Part shown: piece by piece, positions 1 through 7,787 of the stretch
Layout: each line of letters starts with the position of its first letter
Numbering within the stretch: position 1 is the stretch's first letter
Source: CAZJHM01 sp964545925
GTDB lineage: Archaea; Iainarchaeota; Iainarchaeia; Iainarchaeales; CAZJHM01
NCBI GenBank assembly: GCA_964545925.1
Contig: CAZJHM010000012.1
Location: 1-18,334 of the forward strand
DNA: 18,334 bases
Direction: 5' to 3'
Translations under genes and position numbers: made by a program
Notes under the pieces: generated by a model
What the model was told of the DNA's origin: nothing
Databases searched by the model: none
What the model saw: only the letters and a program-made list of their open reading frames with translations

Positions 1-1
1 T

Positions 2-400
2 GTTAATTTTCCTGTAGCTTTAGAAGGAGCATTGAAAATGAAAGAACTTTCATATATACATGCAGAGGGAATGCCTGCTGGAGAATTAAAACATGGAACA
101 ATAGCCTTGATTGAAAAAGGGACAAGAGTGATTTTGATAAACCCTGAAGATGAAACATATGAAGAAACAAAAAACAATGCAATGGAAGCAAAAGCAAGAG
201 GTGCTTTCTTAATAGGAATAACAGACAAAGGGAATGGAGATTATGATGAAATATTTAGAATACCTGAAACAAAAGACAAAAACATATACCCTATTTTATG
301 TGCAATACCTATGCAGTTATTGGCTTATTATACTTCTTTGGAAAAGGGAAATAACCCTGATAAACCAAGAAACTTAGCAAAATCAGTAACTGTCCGCTAA
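2..400 (+). CDS. glmS: Glucosamine-6-phosphate synthase, isomerase domain, C-terminal part (5' cut by window edge)
   Basis: The reading frame is open from base 2 with no start, so the gene begins outside the window; 132 codons and the stop are present. GlmS makes glucosamine-6-phosphate from fructose-6-phosphate and glutamine, the first step of amino-sugar synthesis. The visible part is the end of the second SIS (sugar isomerase) domain. It shows LEGALKMKE, then YIHAEGMPAGELKHG, and ends in NLAKSVTVR. These hold the counterparts of E. coli Glu481, Lys485, Glu488, His504 and Lys603, so the isomerase site looks intact. The last residue is Arg where Glu is usual. The N-terminal glutaminase domain cannot be judged here. 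A methionine inside the frame at 38 is not a start, because the conserved LEGALK motif lies upstream of it. pyrG follows 52 nt downstream on the same strand. Confidence 0.93.
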   Translation, partial: VNFPVALEGALKMKELSYIHAEGMPAGELKHGTIALIEKGTRVILINPEDETYEETKNNAMEAKARGAFLIGITDKGNGDYDEIFRIPETKDKNIYPILCAIPMQLLAYYTSLEKGNNPDKPRNLAKSVTVR

Positions 401-412
401 TTAAGACAAAAT

Positions 413-448
413 AATATAAAGGAGAAAGTGTTTAATCTAGACAGGGGG
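413..448 (+). promoter_or_regulatory. Possible promoter and Shine-Dalgarno for pyrG
   Basis: In the 52-nt gap after glmS, AATATAAA (413-420) is a plausible TATA box. AGGGGG (443-448) is a purine-rich SD ending 4 nt before the pyrG ATG at 453. TATA calls in such AT-rich DNA are weak. The SD is more reliable because of its spacing. Confidence 0.4.
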
Positions 449-452
449 AAAA

Positions 453-1585
453 ATGACTAAATTTATAGTAATAACAGGGGGAGTAGTCAGTGGTTTAGGA
501 AAAGGCACAGCAACTGCTTCTTTGGCTAGAATTCTTAATGGAAACAAGATAAACATAATAAAATGCGATGGATATCTGAATATAGACCCAGGAACAATGA
601 GTCCAACTGAACATGGGGAAGTGTTTGTATTAGAAGATGGAACAGAAACAGATATGGATTTTGGACATTATGAAAGATTTACTAAATTAAATGCAAGAAA
701 AGAATGGAGTGTAACTTCAGGAAAAATATTCAATAGAATAACTGAAAAAGAAAGAGAAGGAAAATTCCTAGGAAAAACAGTTCAAGTAATACCTCATTTA
801 GTTGATGAAATAATTGAGGTTTGGAAAGAAATACAGAAACAAGACAAGGCAAAAATAACCTTGATAGAAATAGGAGGAACAGTTGGGGATATTGAAAATT
901 CCTGGTTCATAGAAGCTGCAAGAAGATTAAAGAAAAGAGAACAAGTAGTTCATGTGCATTTATCTTATGCTCCTTTATTGGATTGCACAAAAGAAGTCAA
1001 GACAAAACCAGTTCAAAGAGATATTGAATTATTGAAATCATATGGAGTAGAGCCAGATGTCTTATTGATAAGAGGAAAATATTCTCTAAATAAAAACCAA
1101 AAAAAGAAAATAAGTGATTCATCAGGAATAGAAATTGAAAACATAATTTCAGCTCCAGATATAAAAGATATATATGAAATTCCATTAAATTTCATAAAAG
1201 AAGGAATAGGAAATATATTGGAAANNNNNNNNNNNNNNNNNNNNNNNNNNNNNNNNNNNNNNNNNNNNNNNNNNNNNNNNNNNNNNNNNNNNNNNNNNNN
1301 NNNNNNNNNNNNNNNNNNNNNNNNAAAGTTTATGGAAAAACAGAAGTTAGTGAAAGACATAGACATAGATATGAAGTCAATCCTGAATATATTGAGAGAT
1401 TAGAAAAAGCAGGAATGAGTTTTTCAGGGAAAAGTCCAGACAAAAAATTAGTTGAATTTACTGAAATTCCTGAAAAATTCTTCTTTATTGGTACTCAAGG
1501 ACACCCTGAATTAAAATCAAGATTAGAAAATCCAGCTCCTTTGTTCCTTTCTCTGGTTAAGGCAGGAATGAAAAAAAGACATTAA
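453..1585 (+). CDS. pyrG: CTP synthase, interrupted by an assembly gap
   Basis: CTP synthase aminates UTP to CTP using ATP and glutamine. The first 257 codons (453-1224) are the synthetase domain: a P-loop-like GGVVSGLGKGT near residues 9-19, GEVFVLEDGTETDMDFGHYER, IEIGGTVGDIEN and a KTKP motif at 183-186. After 100 Ns the frame changes. Bases 1325-1585 read VYGKTEVSERHRHRYEVN, then TQGHPEL with the glutaminase His and Glu, then the stop at 1583-1585. About 190-200 codons are missing compared with the usual 530-545 residues, including the glutaminase nucleophile Cys region. The frame change comes from the placeholder gap, not a real frameshift. In the literal sequence the first frame stops at 1403, which is an artefact. 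The substrate-binding motifs are divergent: KCDGYLN for the usual KLDPYLN, and KTKPVQRD for KTKPTQHS. An AGGGGG SD supports the ATG. Confidence 0.9.
1225..1324. other. Assembly gap of 100 Ns of unknown true length
   Basis: Exactly 100 N characters, the conventional placeholder for a scaffold gap of unknown size. The pyrG reading frames on the two sides need a true gap length of 2 modulo 3; 100 is 1 modulo 3. Comparison with the usual CTP synthase length suggests roughly 600 bases are missing. Confidence 0.97.
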
Positions 1586-1586
1586 C

Positions 1587-1624
1587 TTTAAATATCTTTC
1601 CTTTAACAGATTAAGTATAAAAAA
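1587..1624 (+). promoter_or_regulatory. Candidate promoter of the RNA polymerase operon
   Basis: The 66-nt stretch between pyrG and rpoH holds two TATA-like boxes, TTTAAATA (1587-1594) and TATAAAAAA (1616-1624). With transcription starting about 25 nt downstream, the first would leave a leader of about 35 nt that includes the rpoH SD. The second would put the transcript start on top of the SD, so the first fits better. There is no experimental support. Confidence 0.4.
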
Positions 1625-1641
1625 CGAATTTTATCTTGTGT

Positions 1642-1645
1642 GGTG
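1642..1645 (+). promoter_or_regulatory. Shine-Dalgarno deciding the rpoH start
   Basis: GGTG inside TGGTGCT (1641-1647) is followed by 4 nt and then GTG at 1652. This is the same register as most other SDs in the window. It selects 1652 over the in-frame GTG codons at 1640, 1643 and 1649. Confidence 0.55.
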
Positions 1646-1651
1646 CTAGTG

Positions 1652-1891
1652 GTGGAAGAACAATTATTTGAAGTAGGCAAACATACTTTAGTTCCTAAGC
1701 ACGAATTACTCACTGAAGAGCAAGAAAAAAAAGAATTAGAAATTTTAGATATAAAAAAGAACGAATTGCCAAAAATACATGCAAAAGACCCTGCAATAAA
1801 AGAAATAAAGGCAAAAAGAGGCAGTGTTATAAAAGTAATTAGAAATTCACCAACTCTTGGGATAAATATCACATATAGAATAGTAAGATAA
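1652..1891 (+). CDS. rpoH: DNA-directed RNA polymerase subunit H (Rpo5, RPB5 C-terminal domain)
   Basis: This is the small archaeal equivalent of the C-terminal domain of eukaryotic RPB5, part of the RNAP jaw assembly. The 79 residues carry the family signature: HTLVPKHELL near the N-terminus, LPKIHAKDPAIKEI in the middle, and GSVIKVIRNSPTLG before a final YRIV. The length matches archaeal Rpo5 proteins (about 75-85 residues). The start is taken as GTG at 1652 because of the GGTG Shine-Dalgarno 4 nt before its spacer; GTG at 1640 would add four residues. It is the first gene of the rpo operon, as is usual in archaea, and rpoB2 starts 14 nt downstream. Confidence 0.93.
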   Translation: MEEQLFEVGKHTLVPKHELLTEEQEKKELEILDIKKNELPKIHAKDPAIKEIKAKRGSVIKVIRNSPTLGINITYRIVR

Positions 1892-1905
1892 AAAAGGTAG
1901 TTTTA

Positions 1906-3369
1906 ATGGAATATTGGGAAATAGCCAAATCATATTGGAAAAACAAAAGTGCTGCACAAAGTGAGATGGACTCTTTTAATGAATTTGTAAAAGACAAAAT
2001 TCCTCTGATTTTAGATGAAAACAAAGAAGTATTTCCAAAAATAAAAGAAATAAGAATGGAACTACAGGAATTGAAAATTGGAAAACCAAGAATAAATGAA
2101 GCAGATGGTTCAACAAGAAATGATTTTTATCCTATGGAAGCAAGAATAAGAAACAGAACATATGCAGGTCCTATTTATTTAACAATGAAATTATACAGAA
2201 GAGAAATTGAACAAGATGAAAAAACAATTTATATTGGAGATTTGCCAATAATGTTAAAATCTGATTATTGTCATTTGCATGGAAAAACTCCAGAAGAATT
2301 AGTTGCATTAGGAGAAGACCCAATGGATTTAGGAGGATACTTCATAATAAATGGAAGTGAAAAAGCATTAATGACTCAAGAAATATTAGCTGATGATAGA
2401 GTTATGATTGAAGAAAGTAAAGGAGTAGTAGATGCTCAAGTTATCTCTACAAAAGGAGCATTTAAAGGAAGAGCAACAATATCAAGAAGACCAGATGGAA
2501 TTCTTTATGTAAACTTTCCTTCAGCTCCAAAGAAATTAAAGTTGTTTATTCTTTTGAAAGCCTTGGGTTTGGAAAATTTAAAAGAAATAAAAAATGCATT
2601 TGGCGAAGGACAAGAAATAGAAAATGATATTCTTTACAATATGGAAGAATTAGATGTTGAAACACAAGAAGATGCTTTGGATAAAATTGGAAAATATGTC
2701 GCTCCAGGACAAGCAATTTCTTACAGATTGAAAAGAGCAAAAGAAGTAATAGACAGTTTCTTATTACCACATATGGGACAAAATGAAGCATCAAGAACAT
2801 TAAAAGCATATTATTTAGGAATGATGTCTACAAAAGCAATTGAAAGATATTATGGTTTAAGAGGAGACGATGACAAAGACAATTACAAAGTAAAAAGATT
2901 AGAAATCTCAGGAAACTTAATGGAACATTTGTTTAGATATAGTTTCAAATATTTCTTGAAAGATATAAAATTCCAATCAGACAGAACAGTAACAAGAAGA
3001 AGAAAACTAAACATAAGCACAATTGTTCGTCCAGGTGCAATAACTGAAAGAATAAAGTTTGCAATGTCCACAGGAAATTGGATGGGAAGAGCAACAGGAG
3101 TAAGTAAGTTTATGGACAGAGTCAATTATATGGCTCCTTTATCAGATTTAAGAAAAGTAAAAAGTCAGTTGAATAAAAGCAGAGAATTATATGAAGCAAG
3201 AGATGTTCATGGAACACATTGGGGAAGACTATGTCCAATAGAAACTCCTGATGGCCCACAATGTGGATTAGTTAAAAATTTAGCATTAATGGCAAGAATA
3301 ACAAAGCCTTACAAAGATGAAGACAAGATTGAAAAAATACTCATAAACTATGGGTTAAAGAAAGAATAG
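1906..3369 (+). CDS. rpoB2: DNA-directed RNA polymerase subunit B'' (N-terminal half of RPB2)
   Basis: At 487 residues this is the N-terminal half of the second largest RNAP subunit, split from B' as in many euryarchaea and some DPANN. It contributes the protrusion, lobe and fork. Recognisable stretches are YPMEARIRNRTYAGPIY near residue 70, GGYFIINGSEKALMTQE near 145, and the fork signature HWGRLCPIETPDGPQCGLV near the C-terminus (the family usually reads ETPEGPNCGLV). AGGTAGT (1895-1901), 4 nt before ATG 1906, supports the start. No intein or frameshift is seen and the length is normal. The stop TAG (3367-3369) overlaps the SD of rpoB1. Confidence 0.96.
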   Translation: MEYWEIAKSYWKNKSAAQSEMDSFNEFVKDKIPLILDENKEVFPKIKEIRMELQELKIGKPRINEADGSTRNDFYPMEARIRNRTYAGPIYLTMKLYRREIEQDEKTIYIGDLPIMLKSDYCHLHGKTPEELVALGEDPMDLGGYFIINGSEKALMTQEILADDRVMIEESKGVVDAQVISTKGAFKGRATISRRPDGILYVNFPSAPKKLKLFILLKALGLENLKEIKNAFGEGQEIENDILYNMEELDVETQEDALDKIGKYVAPGQAISYRLKRAKEVIDSFLLPHMGQNEASRTLKAYYLGMMSTKAIERYYGLRGDDDKDNYKVKRLEISGNLMEHLFRYSFKYFLKDIKFQSDRTVTRRRKLNISTIVRPGAITERIKFAMSTGNWMGRATGVSKFMDRVNYMAPLSDLRKVKSQLNKSRELYEARDVHGTHWGRLCPIETPDGPQCGLVKNLALMARITKPYKDEDKIEKILINYGLKKE

Positions 3370-3377
3370 GTGTTAAG

Positions 3378-5195
3378 ATGAGCAAAGGATTAACAAAAGT
3401 TTACATAAATGGAAGACTGGTTGGATTTCACAAAGAGCCTGAGAAATTAAAAGAGGCTTTAATTGCAGAAAGAAGAAAAGGAAAAGTTGTTGATAGTGTT
3501 AATATTGGTTATTATGAAGATACAAATGAAATATACATAAACACAGATGAAGGAAGAGTTCAACGTCCTTTGTTAGTTGTTGAAAATGGAAAACCATTAA
3601 TAAATGAAAATGATATTGAATTATTAAAAAATGGAAAGAAAACATTTGAAGATTTAATCAAAGAAGGAAAAATTGAATTTTTGGACCCAGAAGAAGAAGA
3701 AAAAGCATATGTTGCTGTTAAAGAAGAAGAATTAACAAAAGAACATACTCATTTAGAAATAGACCCAATCGGAATATTTAGTATAGTTACATCTCTAATA
3801 CCTTATATAGAACACGATATGGCAGGAAAAGTTTTGCATGGAGCAAAAATGTTCAAACAAGCAATTGGTTTTGGACAGTCAAATTATAATCTAAGAACAG
3901 ATACAGAAGCACATCTCCTTTACTATCCTGAAAGAGAATTAGTTTATACAAAAACAATGGAAATGTTCCAGACAGATGATAGACCACAAGTGCAAAATTT
4001 TGTAGTTGCTATCTTACCTTATTATGGTTTCAATACACAAGATGCAATAGTAATAAACCAAGGAGCAATTGATAGAGGATTAGGAAGAAGTGCTTATTTA
4101 AGAGCATATGAATCAGTTGAACAAAAATATCCAGGTGGACAAAACGATAAGTTTGAAATTCCTGCTGAAGATACTGTTGGATTTTTAGGTGAAGAATATT
4201 ACTCTAAACTAGGAGAAGATGGATTAATTGAATTAGAACAATATGCAAAAGAAAAAGATATTATAATTGGAAAAACAAGTCCTCCTAAATTCTTAGAAGA
4301 AATAAGTGAATTTGGAGTTATAAAAGAAAAAAGAAGAGAATCAAGTACCTCAATAAAAGGAGGAAAGGAAGGATTTGTTGATAAAGTTTTGATTACTGAA
4401 AATGAAGATGGAAATAGATTAGTAAAAGTAAAAATAAGAAGTGTAATGATTCCAGAAATAGGAGATAAATTTAGTAGTAAGCATGGACAAAAAGGAATAT
4501 TAGCTTTAATTGTTCCAGAAGAAGACATGCCTTTTACAGCAGAAGGAATCAAACCCGATTTAATATTAAATCCACACTCTATTCCAAGCAGAATGACAAT
4601 GGGACATTTGCTTGAAACTCTAGCTGGAAAAGCAGGAGCATTGGAAGGAGAAAGAATAGATGGAACAGCATTTAGTAATGTAAATAAAGAAACCCTAAAC
4701 AAATTATTGGAAAAAAATGGTTTTAGAAAAGACGGAAGAGAAGTTTTCTATGATGGAATAACAGGAAAAAGAATTGAAGGAGAAATATTTACAGGAGTTG
4801 TTGCTTACAGAAGACTATACCATGTTGTAAGACACAAATTACAAGCAAGAGCAAGAGGTCCAGTACAAATCTTAACAAGACAACCAACAGAAGGAAAAGA
4901 AAGAGAAGGAGGATTAAGATTTGGAGAAATGGAAGGAGAAACATTGATTGGACATGGGGCAGCAATGTTATTACATGAAAAATTAATTGAAGATGCAGAC
5001 AAAGCAGCAGAATGGGTTTGTGAAAAATGTGGAGTATTAGCAATAAGGGATACAACAAAATCAAAAAATTATTGCCCACTTTGTAAATCAACAAACACTT
5101 TCCAGATAGATATAAGCCACAGTTTCAAATTATTATTACATGAATTAATAGCTTTAGGAATAATACCAAAAATAAGACTGGGGGACAAGGCTTAG
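3378..5195 (+). CDS. rpoB1: DNA-directed RNA polymerase subunit B' (C-terminal half of RPB2)
   Basis: At 605 residues this holds the hybrid-binding, wall, anchor and clamp parts of RPB2. GDKFSSKHGQKG carries Lys364 and Lys372, matching yeast Rpb2 Lys979 and Lys987. Conserved stretches near the C-terminus are RARGPVQILTRQPTEGK and LRFGEMEGETLIGHGAAM. A zinc site is formed by Cys548, Cys551, Cys566 and Cys569. The loop usually written GYN-x-EDA reads GFNTQDAI here. The acidic residue matching yeast Glu836 and E. coli beta Glu813 is therefore Gln221, while the neighbouring Asp222 is kept. AGGTGTT (3368-3374), overlapping the rpoB2 stop, supports the start. The stop TAG (5193-5195) is in turn part of the rpoA1 SD. 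Confidence 0.96.
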   Translation: MSKGLTKVYINGRLVGFHKEPEKLKEALIAERRKGKVVDSVNIGYYEDTNEIYINTDEGRVQRPLLVVENGKPLINENDIELLKNGKKTFEDLIKEGKIEFLDPEEEEKAYVAVKEEELTKEHTHLEIDPIGIFSIVTSLIPYIEHDMAGKVLHGAKMFKQAIGFGQSNYNLRTDTEAHLLYYPERELVYTKTMEMFQTDDRPQVQNFVVAILPYYGFNTQDAIVINQGAIDRGLGRSAYLRAYESVEQKYPGGQNDKFEIPAEDTVGFLGEEYYSKLGEDGLIELEQYAKEKDIIIGKTSPPKFLEEISEFGVIKEKRRESSTSIKGGKEGFVDKVLITENEDGNRLVKVKIRSVMIPEIGDKFSSKHGQKGILALIVPEEDMPFTAEGIKPDLILNPHSIPSRMTMGHLLETLAGKAGALEGERIDGTAFSNVNKETLNKLLEKNGFRKDGREVFYDGITGKRIEGEIFTGVVAYRRLYHVVRHKLQARARGPVQILTRQPTEGKEREGGLRFGEMEGETLIGHGAAMLLHEKLIEDADKAAEWVCEKCGVLAIRDTTKSKNYCPLCKSTNTFQIDISHSFKLLLHELIALGIIPKIRLGDKA

Positions 5196-5200
5196 GTGAT
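5194..5200 (+). promoter_or_regulatory. Shine-Dalgarno AGGTGAT deciding the rpoA1 start
   Basis: AGGTGAT overlaps the rpoB1 stop TAG (5193-5195) and ends 4 nt before ATG 5205. The GTG inside it (5196) is in frame with rpoA1 but is part of the ribosome-binding site, not the start. Confidence 0.8.
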
Positions 5201-5204
5201 ACAA

Positions 5205-7787
5205 ATGCTGAGAAAAAAAGTTGAGAGTATTGAATTTTCTGTTTTAGATCCAGAGACAATTAGAAAAATGAGTGTCTTGGAAATAAAAACTTATGAAACT
5301 TACGATAAAGATGGATTCCCTCTAGAAAATGGATTAATGGACCCTCACTTAGGAGTAATAAATCCTGGAATTAAATGTAAGACATGCGGACAGAAAATGA
5401 AAAGTTGTCCTGGGCACTTTGGAAGTATGGAATTAATTCGCCCAGCAATAAACCCTGGGTTTGGAAAAAAAGTTGAACAATTAATGACTGTTACATGTGA
5501 AGCTTGTGGAAGATTAGCAATAGAAGAAGACAAAATTGAGTATTATAAGAAAAAAATAGACAAAGGAGAGGCAATAGAAGAAGTTATAAAAAAAATAACA
5601 ATCAGAGTAAGAAATACAAAAGTTTGCCCACATTGTAATGCTAAATTAGGAAAAATAATGTATGATAAACCAACAAACTTCTTTTTAGAAAAAGAAAGAA
5701 TATGGCCAACAAAAATAAGAGAATGGATGGAAAAAATTCCAGATTCAGATTTACAATTATTAGGATATAAAAAAGGTTTGAGACCAGAATGGTTTGTTAT
5801 GACAGTAATGCCTGTCCCACCTGTTTCAATAAGACCTTCAATAACTTTAGATTCAGGAATAAAATCAGAAGATGATTTAACACATAAATTAGTTGATATT
5901 GTAAGAACAAATGAAAAATTAAGAGAAAATATTGATTCAGGAGCTCCTCAATTAATTATAGAAGATTTATGGGATTTGTTACAATACCATATTACAACTT
6001 ATTTTGATAACAATATTTCAGGTGTTGCTCCTGCAAAGCATCGCTCAGGAAGACCATTAAGAACTTTAGTGCAAAGATTGCAAGGAAAAAAAGGAAGATT
6101 TAGATATAACTTAACTGGAAAAAGAGTTAATTTCTCAGCAAGAAGTACAATTATACCTGACTCATATATTTCAATAAATGAAGTTGGAGTTCCAAAAGAA
6201 ATTGCAGATACATTAACAATTCCAATAAAAGCAAATGCTTGGAATTTAAAAGATTTAAAGAAAATGATAAAAGAAAACAGTGTTGTTGTTTATGTAATAC
6301 GTCCTGATGGAATAAGAAAGAAAGTTGATGAAAACAATAAAGAAATAATATCAGAAGAAATAAGTGAAGATTATGTTGTAGAAAGAAAATTGCAGAATGG
6401 AGATATTGTCTTATTTAATAGACAACCATCTTTGCACAGAATAAGTATGATGGCACACAAAGTAAGGATAATGGATGGAAAAGCTTTGAGATTAAATCCA
6501 ATTGTTTGTGCTCCTTACAATGCTGACTTTGATGGAGATGAAATGAATCTACATGTACCTCAAACCCCAGAAGGAATTGTTGAAGCTGAAGAAATGATGT
6601 TAGTGCAAAACCAAATTATAAGCCCAAGATATGGTGCTCCTGTAATCGCACCAAAAGAAGATGGAATTGCAGGATTGTTTGTATTAACACATAATGCAAC
6701 TGAATTTACAAAAGAAGAAGCAATGCAAATACTTTATGATATAGGAATAACTGATTTGCCAAAACCAGATAGAGGAAAAAAATATTCTGGAAAAGCAATA
6801 TTTAGTTTGCTTTTACCTGAGGATTTAAACTTAGAATATAGAACAACAATGTATCAAAGATTAAAAAATGCAATCCCAGAATCAAAAATGCCAGAAGATG
6901 CAGTTGTTAAAATTAAAAATGGAAAACTAATACAAGGAATAATTGATGCTCAGTCATTAGGAGAAGGAAAAGGAATATTGATAGATAAATTAGCAAGAGA
7001 ATATGGTGGAGCTGTTTTAGAAAAATTCTATATAAAAACATTAAGACTTTCAAACATAATCTTAACCTTGAAAGGATTAACAGCAACATTAAGTGAATTT
7101 GATGCTGGACAAAAAATAATGAAAATAAGAGACAAAGAAATTGAAAAAATGATAGAAGAATCAGAAGAAATAATAAAGAAATATAAATCAGGAAAACTAG
7201 AACCTATCTCAGGAAGAAGTATAGATGAAAGTTTTGAAATATATTTGATGAGAACAGCAATGGAAGGAAAATCAATTGTTGAAAAAGAATTGATAAATGA
7301 AAAAATGTTACCAATTGCTGAAGGAAATTTAGAAACAAATACTTTAGTTATGATATTATCAGGAAGTAGAGGTAGTAGTACAAACTTAGTTAATATTGCT
7401 GGACTATGGGGACAAGCAAATGTAAGAGAAGGAAGACCAACGAGAGGATATAATGAAAGAGTAAACAGTTCTCAGAAAAAAGGAGATTTAGGATTATTTG
7501 CTCATGGACTTATAAAACACAACTTTATTGAAGGAATGGATGCAAGAGAATATTTCTTCCACAGTATGGGAGGAAGACAAGGAGAAGTTGATACTGGTGT
7601 TTCAACAAAAGTCAGTGGTTATTTATACAGAAGATTAAGTAATAGTCTAAAAGATTTATTTATAGCTGATGATGGAACAGTAAGAGATTCAACAGGGACA
7701 GTTATACAATTAGTTTATGGAGAAGACAATGTATTCCCAATGAAATCAAGAAAAGGAAAAGGAATAAAATTAGAGGAGCTGGTATAA
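5205..7787 (+). CDS. rpoA1: DNA-directed RNA polymerase subunit A' (N-terminal part of RPB1)
   Basis: The catalytic subunit, 860 residues from ATG 5205. In order it shows a zinc-binding cluster C58-x2-C61-x6-C68-x2-H71; a second Cys-x2-Cys pair (CEAC) with a later CPHC; the lid/rudder stretch LTGKRVNFSARSTI; and the catalytic loop NADFDGDEMN at residues 439-448, with metal-binding Asp441, Asp443 and Asp445. Near the C-terminus come GSRGSSTNL, the bridge-helix region REYFFHSMGGRQGEVDTGV and SGYLYRRL. The length is within the archaeal A' range and no intein interrupts the active-site loop. The usual GQQ near GSRGS reads GQA (WGQANV). A GTG at 5196 would add three residues but lies inside the SD. 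The stop TAA abuts the rpoA2 ATG directly. Confidence 0.96.
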   Translation: MLRKKVESIEFSVLDPETIRKMSVLEIKTYETYDKDGFPLENGLMDPHLGVINPGIKCKTCGQKMKSCPGHFGSMELIRPAINPGFGKKVEQLMTVTCEACGRLAIEEDKIEYYKKKIDKGEAIEEVIKKITIRVRNTKVCPHCNAKLGKIMYDKPTNFFLEKERIWPTKIREWMEKIPDSDLQLLGYKKGLRPEWFVMTVMPVPPVSIRPSITLDSGIKSEDDLTHKLVDIVRTNEKLRENIDSGAPQLIIEDLWDLLQYHITTYFDNNISGVAPAKHRSGRPLRTLVQRLQGKKGRFRYNLTGKRVNFSARSTIIPDSYISINEVGVPKEIADTLTIPIKANAWNLKDLKKMIKENSVVVYVIRPDGIRKKVDENNKEIISEEISEDYVVERKLQNGDIVLFNRQPSLHRISMMAHKVRIMDGKALRLNPIVCAPYNADFDGDEMNLHVPQTPEGIVEAEEMMLVQNQIISPRYGAPVIAPKEDGIAGLFVLTHNATEFTKEEAMQILYDIGITDLPKPDRGKKYSGKAIFSLLLPEDLNLEYRTTMYQRLKNAIPESKMPEDAVVKIKNGKLIQGIIDAQSLGEGKGILIDKLAREYGGAVLEKFYIKTLRLSNIILTLKGLTATLSEFDAGQKIMKIRDKEIEKMIEESEEIIKKYKSGKLEPISGRSIDESFEIYLMRTAMEGKSIVEKELINEKMLPIAEGNLETNTLVMILSGSRGSSTNLVNIAGLWGQANVREGRPTRGYNERVNSSQKKGDLGLFAHGLIKHNFIEGMDAREYFFHSMGGRQGEVDTGVSTKVSGYLYRRLSNSLKDLFIADDGTVRDSTGTVIQLVYGEDNVFPMKSRKGKGIKLEELV

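Noticed and set aside
453..1403. pyrG as a 316-residue protein ending at 1403
   Set aside because: The stop is reached only because the 100-N placeholder puts the downstream sequence in the wrong frame; the true C-terminus is read in another frame to 1585.
4199..4702. Long minus-strand open frame (167 codons) opposite rpoB1
   Set aside because: It lies wholly within conserved RNAP coding sequence, has no SD or recognisable family, and its Ser/Leu/Phe-rich composition is what an A-rich plus-strand gene gives in reverse.
6519..6548. Possible intein or insertion in the RNAP active-site loop
   Set aside because: The NADFDGDEMN motif is continuous and A' has normal length; nothing is inserted here or in B', EF-2 or RtcB.
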